A DNA stretch of 64,000 bases from Vibrio barjaei (GTDB taxonomy: Bacteria > Pseudomonadota > Gammaproteobacteria > Enterobacterales > Vibrionaceae): NCBI RefSeq assembly GCF_001639065.2, contig NZ_LQXO02000026.1, forward strand, positions 83,699 to 147,698, written 5' to 3'. The notes beneath the pieces are model-generated. The model was not told where the DNA came from and did no database searches. It saw only the letters and a list, made by a program, of their open reading frames with translations. A program made the position numbers and the translations under genes. Of the stretch, positions 48,362 through 58,242 are shown one piece after another (position 1 is the first letter of the stretch; each line of letters starts with the position of its first letter).

Positions 48362-49048
48362 ATGCAATCTTACAGCAGTCAAAACGAAAAAATATCCGTC
48401 GACATCTATAAGTTACAATCAGTGGTTGAAATTTTCAATCAAGCATCTAATTTGGCTGAATATGGTCGAGAAGTGTTAACTTTACCCAAAGGTGTCGAGA
48501 ATAATGACATCGAGTCATTTTTTGAAATATGTAGTGTCAAACAGTTTACAGAACTACTGATTAAGCAACTGGATTTATTTAAGGGTCTTAGGGGTAATTA
48601 TTTTATCAATGTTCCGCTATCGATTATTGCTAACCATGATAGTGATTGGGTAGTGAAAAAACTTATGGGTTCTGGTCTCAATATCGAAATTCAAGATTCA
48701 TACGATATTAGGCAACTAACAGAGGCTGAATTCAATGTTCTAAGCAATAACATTTCAATGCTACAAGCAACGAATGTAAATGTTTGGCTTGATGATGTGG
48801 GTGCAGAGCATCTTTTACTAGCAGAGAAATTGAACGTGTTTGGAGTTAAGTTAGATAAGCTAGTATTCTGGTTTGCACCTGATATTAAAAACCTAGTTCG
48901 TGCATATCAGGATCAGAATATTAAAGTAATTGTTGAAGGGGTTCAAACTTTAGAATTGCTTGAAAAGGCGATATCGTCTGGTGCAGATTTGATGCAGGGG
49001 TTCTTTTGGCCTGAAACGACAATTAGTGAGGATGCCAGAATCGTCTAA
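48362..49048 (+). CDS. Short EAL-domain protein (probable c-di-GMP phosphodiesterase or sensor)
   Basis: 228 residues, a single EAL domain. Residues matching the catalytic set: Glu37 (REVL), Asn83 (FINVPLS), Glu109 (IEIQDS), Asp144 and Asp145 (VWLDDVG), Lys163 (GVKLDK), Glu192 (VEGVQT) and Gln212 (MQGFFW). The loop-6 Glu is replaced by Asp112, and DDFGTG reads DDVGAE, so loop 6 is altered and activity may be reduced. No sensor, GGDEF or membrane region. Same direction as the regulator pair, 127 bases after it. Confidence 0.78.
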   Translation: MQSYSSQNEKISVDIYKLQSVVEIFNQASNLAEYGREVLTLPKGVENNDIESFFEICSVKQFTELLIKQLDLFKGLRGNYFINVPLSIIANHDSDWVVKKLMGSGLNIEIQDSYDIRQLTEAEFNVLSNNISMLQATNVNVWLDDVGAEHLLLAEKLNVFGVKLDKLVFWFAPDIKNLVRAYQDQNIKVIVEGVQTLELLEKAISSGADLMQGFFWPETTISEDARIV

Positions 49049-49189
49049 CTTTTTCTTTTGAGATCTTTTTGATAAGTAACTAGCGGTTGATAGGCAGTGC
49101 CTGGCGGTTTAAATGGTAACAGCCAGGCATCTCTCCTTTAAAATTGATGAGTATCGGCTAGCGCTCTCTTGACGCTAATTAAATCGAAA

Positions 49190-49723
49190 TTATTGTCTAT
49201 GCGAGACCTGAATCACTCCAGGACAAAACAAAATAAGGTGTCCTTGGTCATCAAACATGACCCCTAGGTTGTTTATTCTTTCTATTATCTCCAGCGTTGT
49301 AACTTCTGCTGCGTTTGATTTGGGCCAGTCATTAGGTGGCTGAATAAAATTAGTACCCGCCCAGTTATCGTAAAAGTATAGAACCTCTGTTCGCCGCCAA
49401 CACGATGCTCCTTTGGCTTGATACGCTGTAAACCATAAACTTTCATTTTTCTCATTGTTGTAATCAGAATAACGGCTTACTTCAAAAACTGCTTGATTGC
49501 CAAATTCTTTAGTTATGTGAAACCAAGAGCGACTGCTTCTTAGGTCGTAGCCGATGGCCAATGTTCTAAAGTAATCGTCTTGACTAAATCGCGCTCTAAT
49601 AGAGCTGTCGTCTTCTTGGACAGTTTGAATACAAAGCCCCTCGGGATTTTGGTAACACCATTTTGCTTGAACTGCTGATGAATAGTTAATTGCTATGACC
49701 ATCAAGATAGGATGAGTACGCAT
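49190..49723 (-). CDS. Secreted protein of unknown function
   Basis: 177 residues with a signal peptide (MRTHPILMVIAINYSSAVQA, cut before KWCYQ). Several Trp and three Cys in the mature chain (WCYQ, LCIQ, SCWRR, FCPG) suggest a small folded periplasmic or secreted domain. No recognised family. Opposite strand to the preceding regulators, which marks the edge of the accessory region. Weak ribosome binding site. Confidence 0.65.
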   Translation of the reverse strand: MRTHPILMVIAINYSSAVQAKWCYQNPEGLCIQTVQEDDSSIRARFSQDDYFRTLAIGYDLRSSRSWFHITKEFGNQAVFEVSRYSDYNNEKNESLWFTAYQAKGASCWRRTEVLYFYDNWAGTNFIQPPNDWPKSNAAEVTTLEIIERINNLGVMFDDQGHLILFCPGVIQVSHRQ

Positions 49724-49937
49724 TTTGGTAATTCTGTATCGGTAAGGTAATTTTTGATACTAACAAAGTTGCATATCGGTGTGAAGTGTTACAATTCTTG
49801 TTTTATAAAGGGTGGAATATAACGGTGTAAGCTTATGTTGCGAGCAGATGGCGAATTACTTAGATGACTAAAGAAGGGATTCCCATATAAATCTATCTTA
49901 GTAAGCTTATATGGGAGGCTGGTTTAGTGATAGTAGC

Positions 49938-50576
49938 TTATGCAAGGCCCGGAAACAGAGCTTTCAACCCATTAGCCATGAACTCTATACCTAATGCACC
50001 CAATATCAACCCCATAATACGAGTTATTACGTTGATCCCGGTTTGCCCTAGGAAACGAACAATTAAAGGCGCAGAACGATAAAGTAACCAAGAGCACAGT
50101 GCAAAAGCGACAATAGTTATGATGATACCGATAGTTTCGAACATATTTGGATAGCGAGCACCATAGACAATGGTCGAGCTTATCGCTCCTGGGCCTGCCA
50201 TTAATGGCATAGCAAGCGGAACCACTCCAATTTGCTCCTTACTCACATACTCGGACTTTTCTTGTTTGTTCTGCTTATCTTCACCAAGTTTGCCAGACAT
50301 CATTGAGAAGGCGATGCTTAATAAAAGTAGGCCACCTGCAACTCGGAACGAATCCAAGGAAATACTGAACATGTCTAGCAGAACCTGGCCTGCTAATAAG
50401 GAGGTAATCAGTATGACCGCGACAGCAATGTTGGCTGTGGCTGCGGTCTTATTTTTATCTTCTGGTGACATGTGTCCGGTTAAGGACACAAAGACCGGCA
50501 TAATCCCTACGGGGTTGACTGCTGCAACGAGTCCCAAAAAAAACTGTAAATAAATAGCGAATTCGATACTACTCAT
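49938..50576 (-). CDS. ychE: MarC family inner-membrane protein (YchE-like)
   Basis: 212 residues with about six hydrophobic segments. AVNPVGIMPVFVSLTGHM and VPLAMPLMAGPGAISSTIVYG are MarC-family hallmarks. Function of the family is unsettled; early links to drug resistance were not confirmed. Divergent from adhE, as ychE is in E. coli. GAGAA precedes the start. Confidence 0.9.
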   Translation of the reverse strand: MSSIEFAIYLQFFLGLVAAVNPVGIMPVFVSLTGHMSPEDKNKTAATANIAVAVILITSLLAGQVLLDMFSISLDSFRVAGGLLLLSIAFSMMSGKLGEDKQNKQEKSEYVSKEQIGVVPLAMPLMAGPGAISSTIVYGARYPNMFETIGIIITIVAFALCSWLLYRSAPLIVRFLGQTGINVITRIMGLILGALGIEFMANGLKALFPGLA

Positions 50577-51235
50577 TTCTCGATACTCTTAGCGAAACTA
50601 ATGGATAACATGGCCTGCTGGGCACAAATTTAGGACGCTAATGTACGCTAACCTTTACTGATAAGCGAATGAAAAAATCTAACGATATGTCACTCAATAA
50701 CCACAAAAAATCTAATGACAAATGATGCTGGTCGCATTTATGAATAGAATGTGAAAATAAATTTCAATACCAGTAGCAAACTGAATTGAAGCTTGTTTCG
50801 TATTTGTTATCGCGAGCACGTTTTTGATAAAAAAATGTGATGTCGGTGGTTTTAGAGGTGGCTGCAGATATACTTGCTGTAGCACGTGCAGGGTGGTTTA
50901 CTTGATTTATCTGTACAAAAATGAAACTTTTTTACAGAAATTTGTAGTTTATTTAAAAAAATCATTCGATTGCTGTAATTTTGAGCTAAGTATTTTACTC
51001 AATATAATTTATTATAAAACAATTACTTACCTTGCATTACCCTTAATAGTTACTACTAAGTAGGTAAATTACTTTTCAGAACTGATCTGAGTCAATTTTT
51101 TTCACGTCCTGAAATATTATACTCAGCCATGAAAGCAATTTACTAAGTAGAGTTGAGTTACCTAAGAGTAACTATTAGTGGCAAACAGCTAACTTACTAA
51201 AAAGTTTTTAGTTTTTTTATTTTAGGAGATTCATT
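50577..51235 (+). other. 659-base ychE/adhE divergent region
   Basis: AT-rich; a 79-codon frame at 50824-51063 is not convincing. It should hold the adhE promoter and a long leader. Related TTACTAAGTAG-like strings occur near 51053 and 51142, and TGTGAAAATAAATTTCAAT near 50750 loosely resembles a Rex half-site pair with wrong spacing. AGTTAC...GTAACT dyad near 51159. No firm regulatory call. Confidence 0.5.
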
Positions 51236-53935
51236 ATGCCTGTAACAAATATGGCTGAACTAGATGCAATGGTTGCTCGCGTTAAAGCGGCACAAGCAGA
51301 ATTTGCAACTTACTCTCAAGAGCAAGTTGACAAGATTTTCCGCGCAGCATCTCTAGCAGCTAACCAAGCTCGTATTCCTCTTGCACAACAAGCGGTTGAA
51401 GAGTCTGGTATGGGTATCGTTGAAGATAAAGTTATCAAGAACCACTTTGCATCTGAGTTCATTTACAACAAATACAAAGATGAAAAGACGTGTGGCATTC
51501 TTGACGAAGACGACAACCTAGGCACTATGACTATCGCTGAGCCTGTAGGCATCATCTGCGGTATCGTACCAACAACTAACCCAACTTCTACTGCAATCTT
51601 CAAATCTCTAATCTCTTTGAAGACTCGTAACGGTATCATCTTCTCGCCACACCCACGTGCGAAGAACTCTACTAACGACGCAGCTAAACTGGTTCTAGAT
51701 GCAGCAGTAGCAGCAGGTGCTCCAAAAGACATCATCGGTTGGATTGACCAGCCATCTGTAGAGCTTTCTAACGCTCTTATGAAGCACGACGACATCGCTC
51801 TTATCCTTGCAACTGGTGGTCCTGGCATGGTTAAAGCAGCTTACTCTTCTGGTAAGCCAGCAATCGGTGTAGGTGCAGGTAACGTTCCTGTAGTTATCGA
51901 CGAGACTGCTGACGTTAAACGTGCAGTAGCTTCTATCCTTATGTCAAAAACGTTCGATAACGGCGTAGTTTGTGCTTCTGAGCAGGCTGCAATCGTTGTT
52001 GACTCTGTATACGACGAAGTTAAAGAGCGTTTCGCTTCTCATAAAGCATACGTGCTAAGTAAAGCTGAAGCTGAGAAAGTACGTAAAGTCCTTCTAATCG
52101 ACGGCAACCTTAACGCTAAGATCGTAGGTCAACCAGCTCCAGCAATCGCTGAGATGGCAGGCGTTAAAGTTCCAGCTGACACTAAAGTTCTAGTTGGTGA
52201 AGGTCTAGGTAAAGTTTCTTACGACGACGCATTTGCTCACGAGAAACTATCTCCAACTCTAGGTCTATTCCGCGCTGACGATTTCGAAGACGCCGTTGCT
52301 CAAGCAGTAACTATGGTTGAAATCGGTGGTATCGGTCACACATCTGGTCTGTACACAAACCAAGACGTTAACGCTGACCGCATCCGTTACTTCGGTGACA
52401 AGATGAAGACTGCTCGTATCCTTGTAAACATCCCAACTACTCACGGTGGTATCGGTGACCTTTACAACTTCAACGTAGCGCCTTCTCTAACTCTAGGTTG
52501 TGGTTCTTGGGGTGGTAACTCTATCTCTGAGAACGTAGGTCCTAAACACCTAATCAACAAGAAAACTGTAGCGAAGCGAGCTGAAAACATGTTGTGGCAC
52601 AAACTACCTAAGTCTATCTACTTCCGTCGTGGTAGCCTTCCAATCGCTCTTAGCGACCTAGAAGGTAAGAAGCGCGTATTCCTAGTAACTGACCGTTTCC
52701 TATTCAACAACGGCTACAGTGATGAAGTAGTGAAGCTTCTTAAAGCTCAAGGCATGGAAGTTCAAACTTTCTTCGACGTAGAAGCGGATCCAACGCTATC
52801 TGTTGTTAAGAAAGGTGCTGAAGCAATGCAAAGCTTCCAACCAGACGTAATCATCGCTCTAGGTGGTGGTTCTCCGATGGATGCTGCTAAGATCATGTGG
52901 GTTATGTACGAGCACCCAGAAACTCACTTCGAAGAGCTTGCAATGCGCTTTATGGACATCCGTAAACGTATCTACAAGTTCCCTAAAATGGGTCAAAAAG
53001 CTGAGCTTGTATGTATCACTACAACATCTGGTACTGGTTCTGAAGTTACTCCATTCGCAGTTGTTACTGACGACGAGACTGGTGCTAAGTACCCACTAGC
53101 TGACTACGAACTAACTCCTAACATGGCTATCGTTGACGCGAACCTTGTTATGAACATGCCTAAGTCTCTAACAGCATTCGGTGGTTACGATGCAGTAACT
53201 CACGCTCTAGAAGCTTACGTATCAGTTCTAGCGAACGAATACTCTGACGGTCAGGCTCTACAAGCACTTAAGATGCTTAAAGAGTACCTACCTTCAAGCT
53301 ACGCGAACGGTGCAAACGACCCAATCGCTCGTGAAAAAGTACACAACGCGGCAACTATCGCTGGTGTAGCATTTGCGAACGCATTCCTAGGTGTTTGTCA
53401 CTCAATGGCTCACAAGATTGGTGCGGAGTTCCACCTACCACACGGCCTGGCGAACGCACTACTAATCTCTAACGTTGTTCGTTACAACGCTAACGACAAC
53501 CCAACTAAGCAAACTGCGTTCTCTCAGTACGACCGTCCACAAGCACGTCGTCGTTACGCTGAAGTAGCTGACCACCTAGGCCTAAGCCAGGCTGGTGACC
53601 GCACTGCTCAGAAGATTGAACGTCTACTAGCATGGATGGAAGAGCTTAAGCAAGACCTAGACATCCCAGCTTCTATTCAAGCTGCAGGTGTAGCTGAGTC
53701 TGACTTCCTAGCGAAGCTTGATGAGCTAGCGGTTGAAGCGTTCGATGACCAATGTACTGGTGCGAACCCACGCTACCCTCTAATCTCTGAGCTTAAAGAA
53801 GTTCTGAAAGCAGCTTACTACGGTAAAGCATTCGTTGAAGGTGAAACTTTCGAAGGTACGACTGTTATCAAGAAGAAAGCGGACCAAGAAGCTAAGCCAG
53901 CGGCTAAAGCTAAAAAAGAGAAAGCTGAAGCTTAA
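51236..53935 (+). CDS. adhE: Bifunctional aldehyde-alcohol dehydrogenase
   Basis: 899 residues (E. coli AdhE 891). The N-terminal aldehyde dehydrogenase half has GVVCASEQ with the catalytic Cys; the linker leads to the iron-dependent alcohol dehydrogenase half (IALGGGSPMDAAKIMW, GTGSEVTPFAV, and metal-binding HSMAHKIGAEFHLPHG). It turns acetyl-CoA into ethanol in fermentation and assembles into spirosomes. Codon use is strongly biased (CTA, AAC, GAC, GGT), typical of very high expression. AGGAGA ribosome binding site. Lys/Ala-rich C-terminal tail is a Vibrio-type extension. Terminator at 53985-54017. Confidence 0.97.
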   Translation: MPVTNMAELDAMVARVKAAQAEFATYSQEQVDKIFRAASLAANQARIPLAQQAVEESGMGIVEDKVIKNHFASEFIYNKYKDEKTCGILDEDDNLGTMTIAEPVGIICGIVPTTNPTSTAIFKSLISLKTRNGIIFSPHPRAKNSTNDAAKLVLDAAVAAGAPKDIIGWIDQPSVELSNALMKHDDIALILATGGPGMVKAAYSSGKPAIGVGAGNVPVVIDETADVKRAVASILMSKTFDNGVVCASEQAAIVVDSVYDEVKERFASHKAYVLSKAEAEKVRKVLLIDGNLNAKIVGQPAPAIAEMAGVKVPADTKVLVGEGLGKVSYDDAFAHEKLSPTLGLFRADDFEDAVAQAVTMVEIGGIGHTSGLYTNQDVNADRIRYFGDKMKTARILVNIPTTHGGIGDLYNFNVAPSLTLGCGSWGGNSISENVGPKHLINKKTVAKRAENMLWHKLPKSIYFRRGSLPIALSDLEGKKRVFLVTDRFLFNNGYSDEVVKLLKAQGMEVQTFFDVEADPTLSVVKKGAEAMQSFQPDVIIALGGGSPMDAAKIMWVMYEHPETHFEELAMRFMDIRKRIYKFPKMGQKAELVCITTTSGTGSEVTPFAVVTDDETGAKYPLADYELTPNMAIVDANLVMNMPKSLTAFGGYDAVTHALEAYVSVLANEYSDGQALQALKMLKEYLPSSYANGANDPIAREKVHNAATIAGVAFANAFLGVCHSMAHKIGAEFHLPHGLANALLISNVVRYNANDNPTKQTAFSQYDRPQARRRYAEVADHLGLSQAGDRTAQKIERLLAWMEELKQDLDIPASIQAAGVAESDFLAKLDELAVEAFDDQCTGANPRYPLISELKEVLKAAYYGKAFVEGETFEGTTVIKKKADQEAKPAAKAKKEKAEA

Positions 53936-53984
53936 TTCAGTTGTAGATTTTCGCTAGCACGAAATCTAAATCGGGAAAAATGAC

Positions 53985-54017
53985 AAAGCCCCTTCAGAAA
54001 TGAAGGGGCTTTTTTTA
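53985..54017 (+). terminator. Terminator after adhE
   Basis: AAGCCCCTTCA GAAA TGAAGGGGCTT then TTTTTTA. Confidence 0.92.
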
Positions 54018-54067
54018 TCCGGTTTTCAAAGAGTACCTGCCTGGGCGCTACTCAGATTTGTGCACGG

Positions 54068-54742
54068 TTACGCTTCAGTGCTCACAACTCGACCACTGAA
54101 ATAATCGTTACTCACTATGTATTCTGTCGTTCTTGTTAGTTCATCCTGCACTTCTGACCAGTTTGTAGCAATGTGATAGTTATGTGTTGTGACCGGAATG
54201 ACACCACCAACACGTACATTGTGTGCTTTTAGCTCTTTCGCCCAACTCTTGGTAAACCCTGTTACCATCGACGTCGTGTTATCCAAATCACTATGGTGCT
54301 GATCAGGCTCTTGCGCGACCACATTGACGATCACCCCTGATTGATGAATAGCCATACGTTCCGCTGCTACTTGTCCAAACATAAATAGGCTGGAGGCGAG
54401 CATAGAAAACTTTTGAATAAAGCTAGAGTTCGATGAACTGCCTGTTAAGGATTGTTGTGGGAGTGACGTCCAATGATTAACTAGAACATCAGGAGACCGA
54501 CCAGTTTTTGACTCAATCACATTGAACAGAGATTCTACCGAATCTAATGATATGTCCTCAATCTTTACCATATCGACAAGCTCGGTGAGTTCGAGGCAGC
54601 GCCGATAAGTAGCCAGTAGTGCCGACGGATTCGCATCGCACAAAACAATACGGGCACCCAGTTTAGCGAAGTGCAACGCAATCATTGCTCCCAAACTATT
54701 CCCTGCGGATGTGATAAGTACAACTGAATTTTTAATGATCAT
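54068..54742 (-). CDS. SDR-fold protein lacking the catalytic Tyr/Lys
   Basis: 224 residues from ATG 54742 (GGGG upstream); the frame is open 87 bases further but without a clear signal. Rossmann start MIIKNSVVLITSAGNSLGAM with TSAGNSLG in place of TGxxxGxG. Where active short-chain dehydrogenases have YxxxK before the GFTKSWAKEL helix, this one reads LDNTT, so catalysis by the usual mechanism looks impossible. It may be a regulatory or structural NAD-binding protein. Single gene converging on adhE. Confidence 0.75.
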   Translation of the reverse strand: MIIKNSVVLITSAGNSLGAMIALHFAKLGARIVLCDANPSALLATYRRCLELTELVDMVKIEDISLDSVESLFNVIESKTGRSPDVLVNHWTSLPQQSLTGSSSNSSFIQKFSMLASSLFMFGQVAAERMAIHQSGVIVNVVAQEPDQHHSDLDNTTSMVTGFTKSWAKELKAHNVRVGGVIPVTTHNYHIATNWSEVQDELTRTTEYIVSNDYFSGRVVSTEA

Positions 54743-54950
54743 AATTACCCCGAAAGTGTCGGTTTCGGATAGATTTAGCCAAAAGGCATTCCCCTGAGTT
54801 AATAACTTGGTAGAAAAACTGTGAATCAAATGTGAATAACTTCAAACTTTTCTAGAAAAGTGCTAAACGAATAGGTTATTTCTGCCACATATCACATTGT
54901 GTACGGAAAAAGTGGACAAGATTACATTAGAAACCACTTATAAAGTGTGG

Positions 54951-55454
54951 TTAAGCTTGGATAGCTAACGTATCTTTGCGGTAGGCGGTGGAAAGGCGGT
55001 TATATAAGTAATCTACATTTGGGGTCTTAGCCGACCCTTGAACCAACTGTCGACGCGTATGCCCAGACAGGTTTTGATAGACTTCTTCACTGAGGCCTCT
55101 GGTATCTGTTGGCTGGTAGTTTAGGGGTTCAGGTGTGCTGTAATGTTGAAGCTTTGCGCTTGCCAAGCCACCTTGGTGGAATTGATTAGCGATTGCTGCT
55201 GAGGTTTGATAATCATCTAGTTCCCCCTGAAGCTTCTGAGCAGTAGGTACGTTGAAGCGCTGGCGCAGAACTGCTTCGTCCGATATAGCAGTATCGATAT
55301 CCTCAATGACGCCGGTTTCACGACAGTCATGACTAAACATAGACAGTATTAATGAAAAATCAGCACGTCTACCTTGTTCCACGGCACGGCAAAGTGACGT
55401 ACCACATTGTAGTTCGCTGATTAAATTCGCTTTGTCTAAGCTATGAATTTGCAT
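54951..55454 (-). CDS. VC2046/SO_2500 family protein
   Basis: 167 residues, soluble, with no signal or membrane helix. MQIHSLDKANLISELQCG and GHTRRQLVQGSAKTPNVDYLYN fit, from memory, a Vibrio/Shewanella family named after VC2046, which is next to sodB in V. cholerae. Function unknown. Lies downstream of sodB on the same strand with a terminator between. Confidence 0.8.
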   Translation of the reverse strand: MQIHSLDKANLISELQCGTSLCRAVEQGRRADFSLILSMFSHDCRETGVIEDIDTAISDEAVLRQRFNVPTAQKLQGELDDYQTSAAIANQFHQGGLASAKLQHYSTPEPLNYQPTDTRGLSEEVYQNLSGHTRRQLVQGSAKTPNVDYLYNRLSTAYRKDTLAIQA

Positions 55455-55524
55455 ATATACCCCTCACGACTCTTTCTTTATCGGCATGAGAACAGGGGGC
55501 TTTAGTAATAATTGATGGTTATCA

Positions 55525-55554
55525 TAAAAAAAGACCTGCGAAAGCAGGCCTTTA
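55525..55554 (-). terminator. Terminator after sodB
   Basis: AGACCTGC GAAA GCAGGCCT with a T run on the minus strand. Confidence 0.85.
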
Positions 55555-55576
55555 CGGTAATCAGTTATCGATACGA

Positions 55577-56161
55577 TTACTTAGCTAGGTTTTCTTCTAC
55601 GAATGCCCAGTTAACTAGAGCCCAGAAGCCGTTCATGTAGTCTGGACGAAGGTTACGGTAATCGATGTAGTAAGCGTGTTCCCACAGGTCTACAGTTAGA
55701 AGTGGAGTCACACCTTCTTCTGTTAGTGGAGTCGCTGCGTTCGAAGTGTTTACGATATCTAGAGAACCGTCAGCTTTCTTAACTAACCAAGTCCATGAAG
55801 AACCGAAGTTGTTGATTGCTGAATCAGTGAACTTAGCTTTGAACTCTTCGAACGAGCCGAATGCAGCGTTGATTGCTTCAGCAACTGCACCTGTTGGTTC
55901 GCCGCCAGCGTTTGGCGCTAGGCAGTGCCAGTAGAACGTGTGGTTCCAAATCTGAGCTGCGTTGTTGAAAACACCGCCAGTTGAAGTCTTAACGATCTCT
56001 TCTAGTGTTTTACCTTCAAACTCAGTACCTGGAATTAGGCCGTTTAGTTTAACAACGTAAGTGTTGTGGTGCTTACCGTGGTGGTAGTCCAGAGTTTCTG
56101 CTGAGATATGTGGTTCTAGAGCATCTTTTGCGTAAGGAAGTGCTGGTAGTTCGAATGCCAT
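55577..56161 (-). CDS. sodB: Superoxide dismutase (Fe)
   Basis: 194 residues from ATG 56161, with GGAGAAG seven bases upstream; a 15-base-earlier ATG lacks one. [20 protein letters not shown] and [21 protein letters not shown] and [14 protein letters not shown] carry the four metal ligands (three His, one Asp). Phe/Gln pattern and QIWNH are of the iron type. It removes superoxide in the cytoplasm. Divergent from grxD. Confidence 0.97.
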   Translation of the reverse strand: MAFELPALPYAKDALEPHISAETLDYHHGKHHNTYVVKLNGLIPGTEFEGKTLEEIVKTSTGGVFNNAAQIWNHTFYWHCLAPNAGGEPTGAVAEAINAAFGSFEEFKAKFTDSAINNFGSSWTWLVKKADGSLDIVNTSNAATPLTEEGVTPLLTVDLWEHAYYIDYRNLRPDYMNGFWALVNWAFVEENLAK

Positions 56162-56461
56162 TGCTCGCTTCTCCATTGATTATTAGCGGGTTTTTACCCT
56201 GATTGCTTCCAAGATATTTATTATTGAGTCGGGTGTTGACTGACTGCTTGCTATTTTAGCAAGTTTTTACTTTATTAAAAGAGTTCTCAAGAAAATTTAT
56301 TGTTATGACTTATTAAAAACCGAACTCAGGTAGGTAAGATTTGAGTTGGCTACATCACATCTTAGCTACAATAGTATAACCACATAATTATTGTGCTTTT
56401 TATTCTGTGGCGATTCGCTAGAATGTGACCATATCCGCAGTAAAAGCATTTCGAGGAAGCA
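56162..56461. other. sodB/grxD divergent region
   Basis: 300 bases, AT-rich, no gene seen. Promoters of both genes must lie here. I see no clear Fur box. Confidence 0.5.
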
Positions 56462-56800
56462 ATGGAAACTATCGATAAAATCAAACAGCAAATTGAAGAA
56501 AACGCAATTCTTCTTTACATGAAGGGTTCACCTAAATTGCCTAGCTGTGGCTTTTCTTCTCAAGCTGCTCAAGCACTAATGGGTTGTGGTGAAAAATTTG
56601 CCTACGTAGATATTCTACAAAACCCAGATATTCGTGCTGAACTGCCTAAGTACGCACAATGGCCAACGTTCCCGCAACTATGGGTTGAAGGTGAGCTAAT
56701 TGGTGGCTGTGACATCATTATGGAAATGTTCCAAAAGGGTGAACTACAACCACTAATCAAAGAAGCGGCTGCACGTAATGCTGGTGAAGAAGAAGCATAA
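56462..56800 (+). CDS. grxD: Monothiol glutaredoxin 4
   Basis: 112 residues. The monothiol active site CGFS has Cys29; KGSPKLPSCGFS, WPTFPQLWVEGELIGGCDI are the glutathione and Fe-S binding parts. It carries [2Fe-2S] clusters together with BolA-type partners. GAGGAAG ribosome binding site. Converges on the antiporter gene; shared terminator at 56845-56878. Confidence 0.95.
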   Translation: METIDKIKQQIEENAILLYMKGSPKLPSCGFSSQAAQALMGCGEKFAYVDILQNPDIRAELPKYAQWPTFPQLWVEGELIGGCDIIMEMFQKGELQPLIKEAAARNAGEEEA

Positions 56801-56844
56801 CGCGGTATCTTCAATCATTTCTCTTTATTGAGTGATGACAGAAA

Positions 56845-56878
56845 TAAAAAAGGCTTGGTCAATGACCAAGCCTTTTTC
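56845..56878. terminator. Bidirectional terminator between grxD and antiporter gene
   Basis: AAAAAGGCTTGGTC AATGACCAAGCCTTTTT; perfect stem between convergent genes. Confidence 0.92.
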
Positions 56879-56891
56879 GTATCTGATGTTG

Positions 56892-58217
56892 TTACAGAAC
56901 CATGGCTGCAATCCAACCGAAAATAATCAGTGGGATGTTGTAGTGAATAAAGGTTGGAACAACAGTTTCCCAAATGTGTTCGTGTTGGCCATCGGCATTC
57001 AATCCTGAGGTTGGACCTAGGGTTGAGTCAGAAGCTGGAGAGCCTGCATCACCAAGTGCAGCTGCGGTACCAACCAGAGCAACTGTTGCCATAGGCGAGA
57101 AGCCAAATGCGAGTGCTAGAGGGACATAGATAGTAGCGATAATTGGGATGGTTGAGAACGAAGAACCGATACCCATAGTGACCAGTAAACCGACGATAAG
57201 CATAAGTAGTGCTGCCAGTGGTTTGTTATCGCCAATACTTGTTGATAGCGCTGCCACTAAAGATTCTACACCGCCCGTTTGTTTCATGACTGCGGCAAAC
57301 CCAGCAGCTGAAATCATGATGAAGCCAATCATTGCCATCATGTGAACACCCTTAGTGAACACATCTTGGGTTTCTTTCCAAGCGATAACACCACCAAACG
57401 TGAACACCATGAAACCTGCAAGTGCACCAATGATCATAGAGCCAGACGTTAACTGAACAGCAAGCGCTGCGACGATACCAGCAATGGCTACAGCGATGTT
57501 TTTCTTATTAATGTGGGTCGGCTCTTCATCGATTTGAGTCATCTCTGTTTCAGCATACTCACGAGGTTTTCTATAACTAAAGAAAATAGCAAATAGAAGA
57601 CCAGTGATCATACCTGCAGCAGGAAGAAGCATTGCCATTGGCACTTGCGCTGCTGTCACTGATTCTAAACCGTTGTCATGAAGGTTCTTAAGCAAAATGT
57701 TGTTTAAGAAAATGCCACCGAAACCGACAGGTAACACCATATAAGGCGTAACCAAACCAAAAGTTAATACACATGCTACCAGTCGACGATCGAGCTTTAA
57801 CTTGGCGAAAACGCCCAATAGAGGTGGAATTAAAATTGGGATAAAGGCGATGTGAACAGGAATAATGTTCTGCGAAGACATGGTAACGAGAATGAGTGCT
57901 GCAAGGACCGCATATTTTAGGCCAGTAGTCGAAGCTGAGCTTTCTTTACCGTGAATACGCTTAATAACACTCTGTGCTAACAGGTCAGTAATACCAGACT
58001 TTGAAATAGCCACGGCAAAGGTACCAAGCATCGCGTAGCTTAGCGCGATCGTTGCACCACCGCCTAATCCTCCTTCAAAGGCGCTCACAGCTTCGGTCAA
58101 TGACATACCAGATACGACGCCACCAACAATGGCACTGAATGTTAACGCAACGACAACGTTAACTCGCATCAAGGCCAAAACCAGCATGATGCAAACGGAA
58201 ATAACGACAGGATTCAT
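56892..58217 (-). CDS. Na+/H+ antiporter family protein (YuiF/COG2056-like)
   Basis: 441 residues with about 11 hydrophobic segments. [35 protein letters not shown] start ([16 protein letters not shown]) and the late [21 protein letters not shown] are hallmarks of this antiporter-like family. Sodium or amino-acid transport is possible; members have also been proposed as histidine or other amino-acid permeases. rnt lies 25 bases upstream on the same strand, so they may share a transcript. Confidence 0.82.
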   Translation of the reverse strand: MNPVVISVCIMLVLALMRVNVVVALTFSAIVGGVVSGMSLTEAVSAFEGGLGGGATIALSYAMLGTFAVAISKSGITDLLAQSVIKRIHGKESSASTTGLKYAVLAALILVTMSSQNIIPVHIAFIPILIPPLLGVFAKLKLDRRLVACVLTFGLVTPYMVLPVGFGGIFLNNILLKNLHDNGLESVTAAQVPMAMLLPAAGMITGLLFAIFFSYRKPREYAETEMTQIDEEPTHINKKNIAVAIAGIVAALAVQLTSGSMIIGALAGFMVFTFGGVIAWKETQDVFTKGVHMMAMIGFIMISAAGFAAVMKQTGGVESLVAALSTSIGDNKPLAALLMLIVGLLVTMGIGSSFSTIPIIATIYVPLALAFGFSPMATVALVGTAAALGDAGSPASDSTLGPTSGLNADGQHEHIWETVVPTFIHYNIPLIIFGWIAAMVL

Positions 58218-58242
58218 ATTAATCTCTAAAAGTTGTGTTTAT

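Noticed and set aside
50748..50768. Rex-like operator before adhE
   Set aside because: Half-sites TGTGAAA and TTTCAAT are recognisable but spacing and symmetry are off by one or more bases; not strong enough to call.
50824..51063. 79-codon frame upstream of adhE
   Set aside because: AT-rich translation without family features in a leader region.
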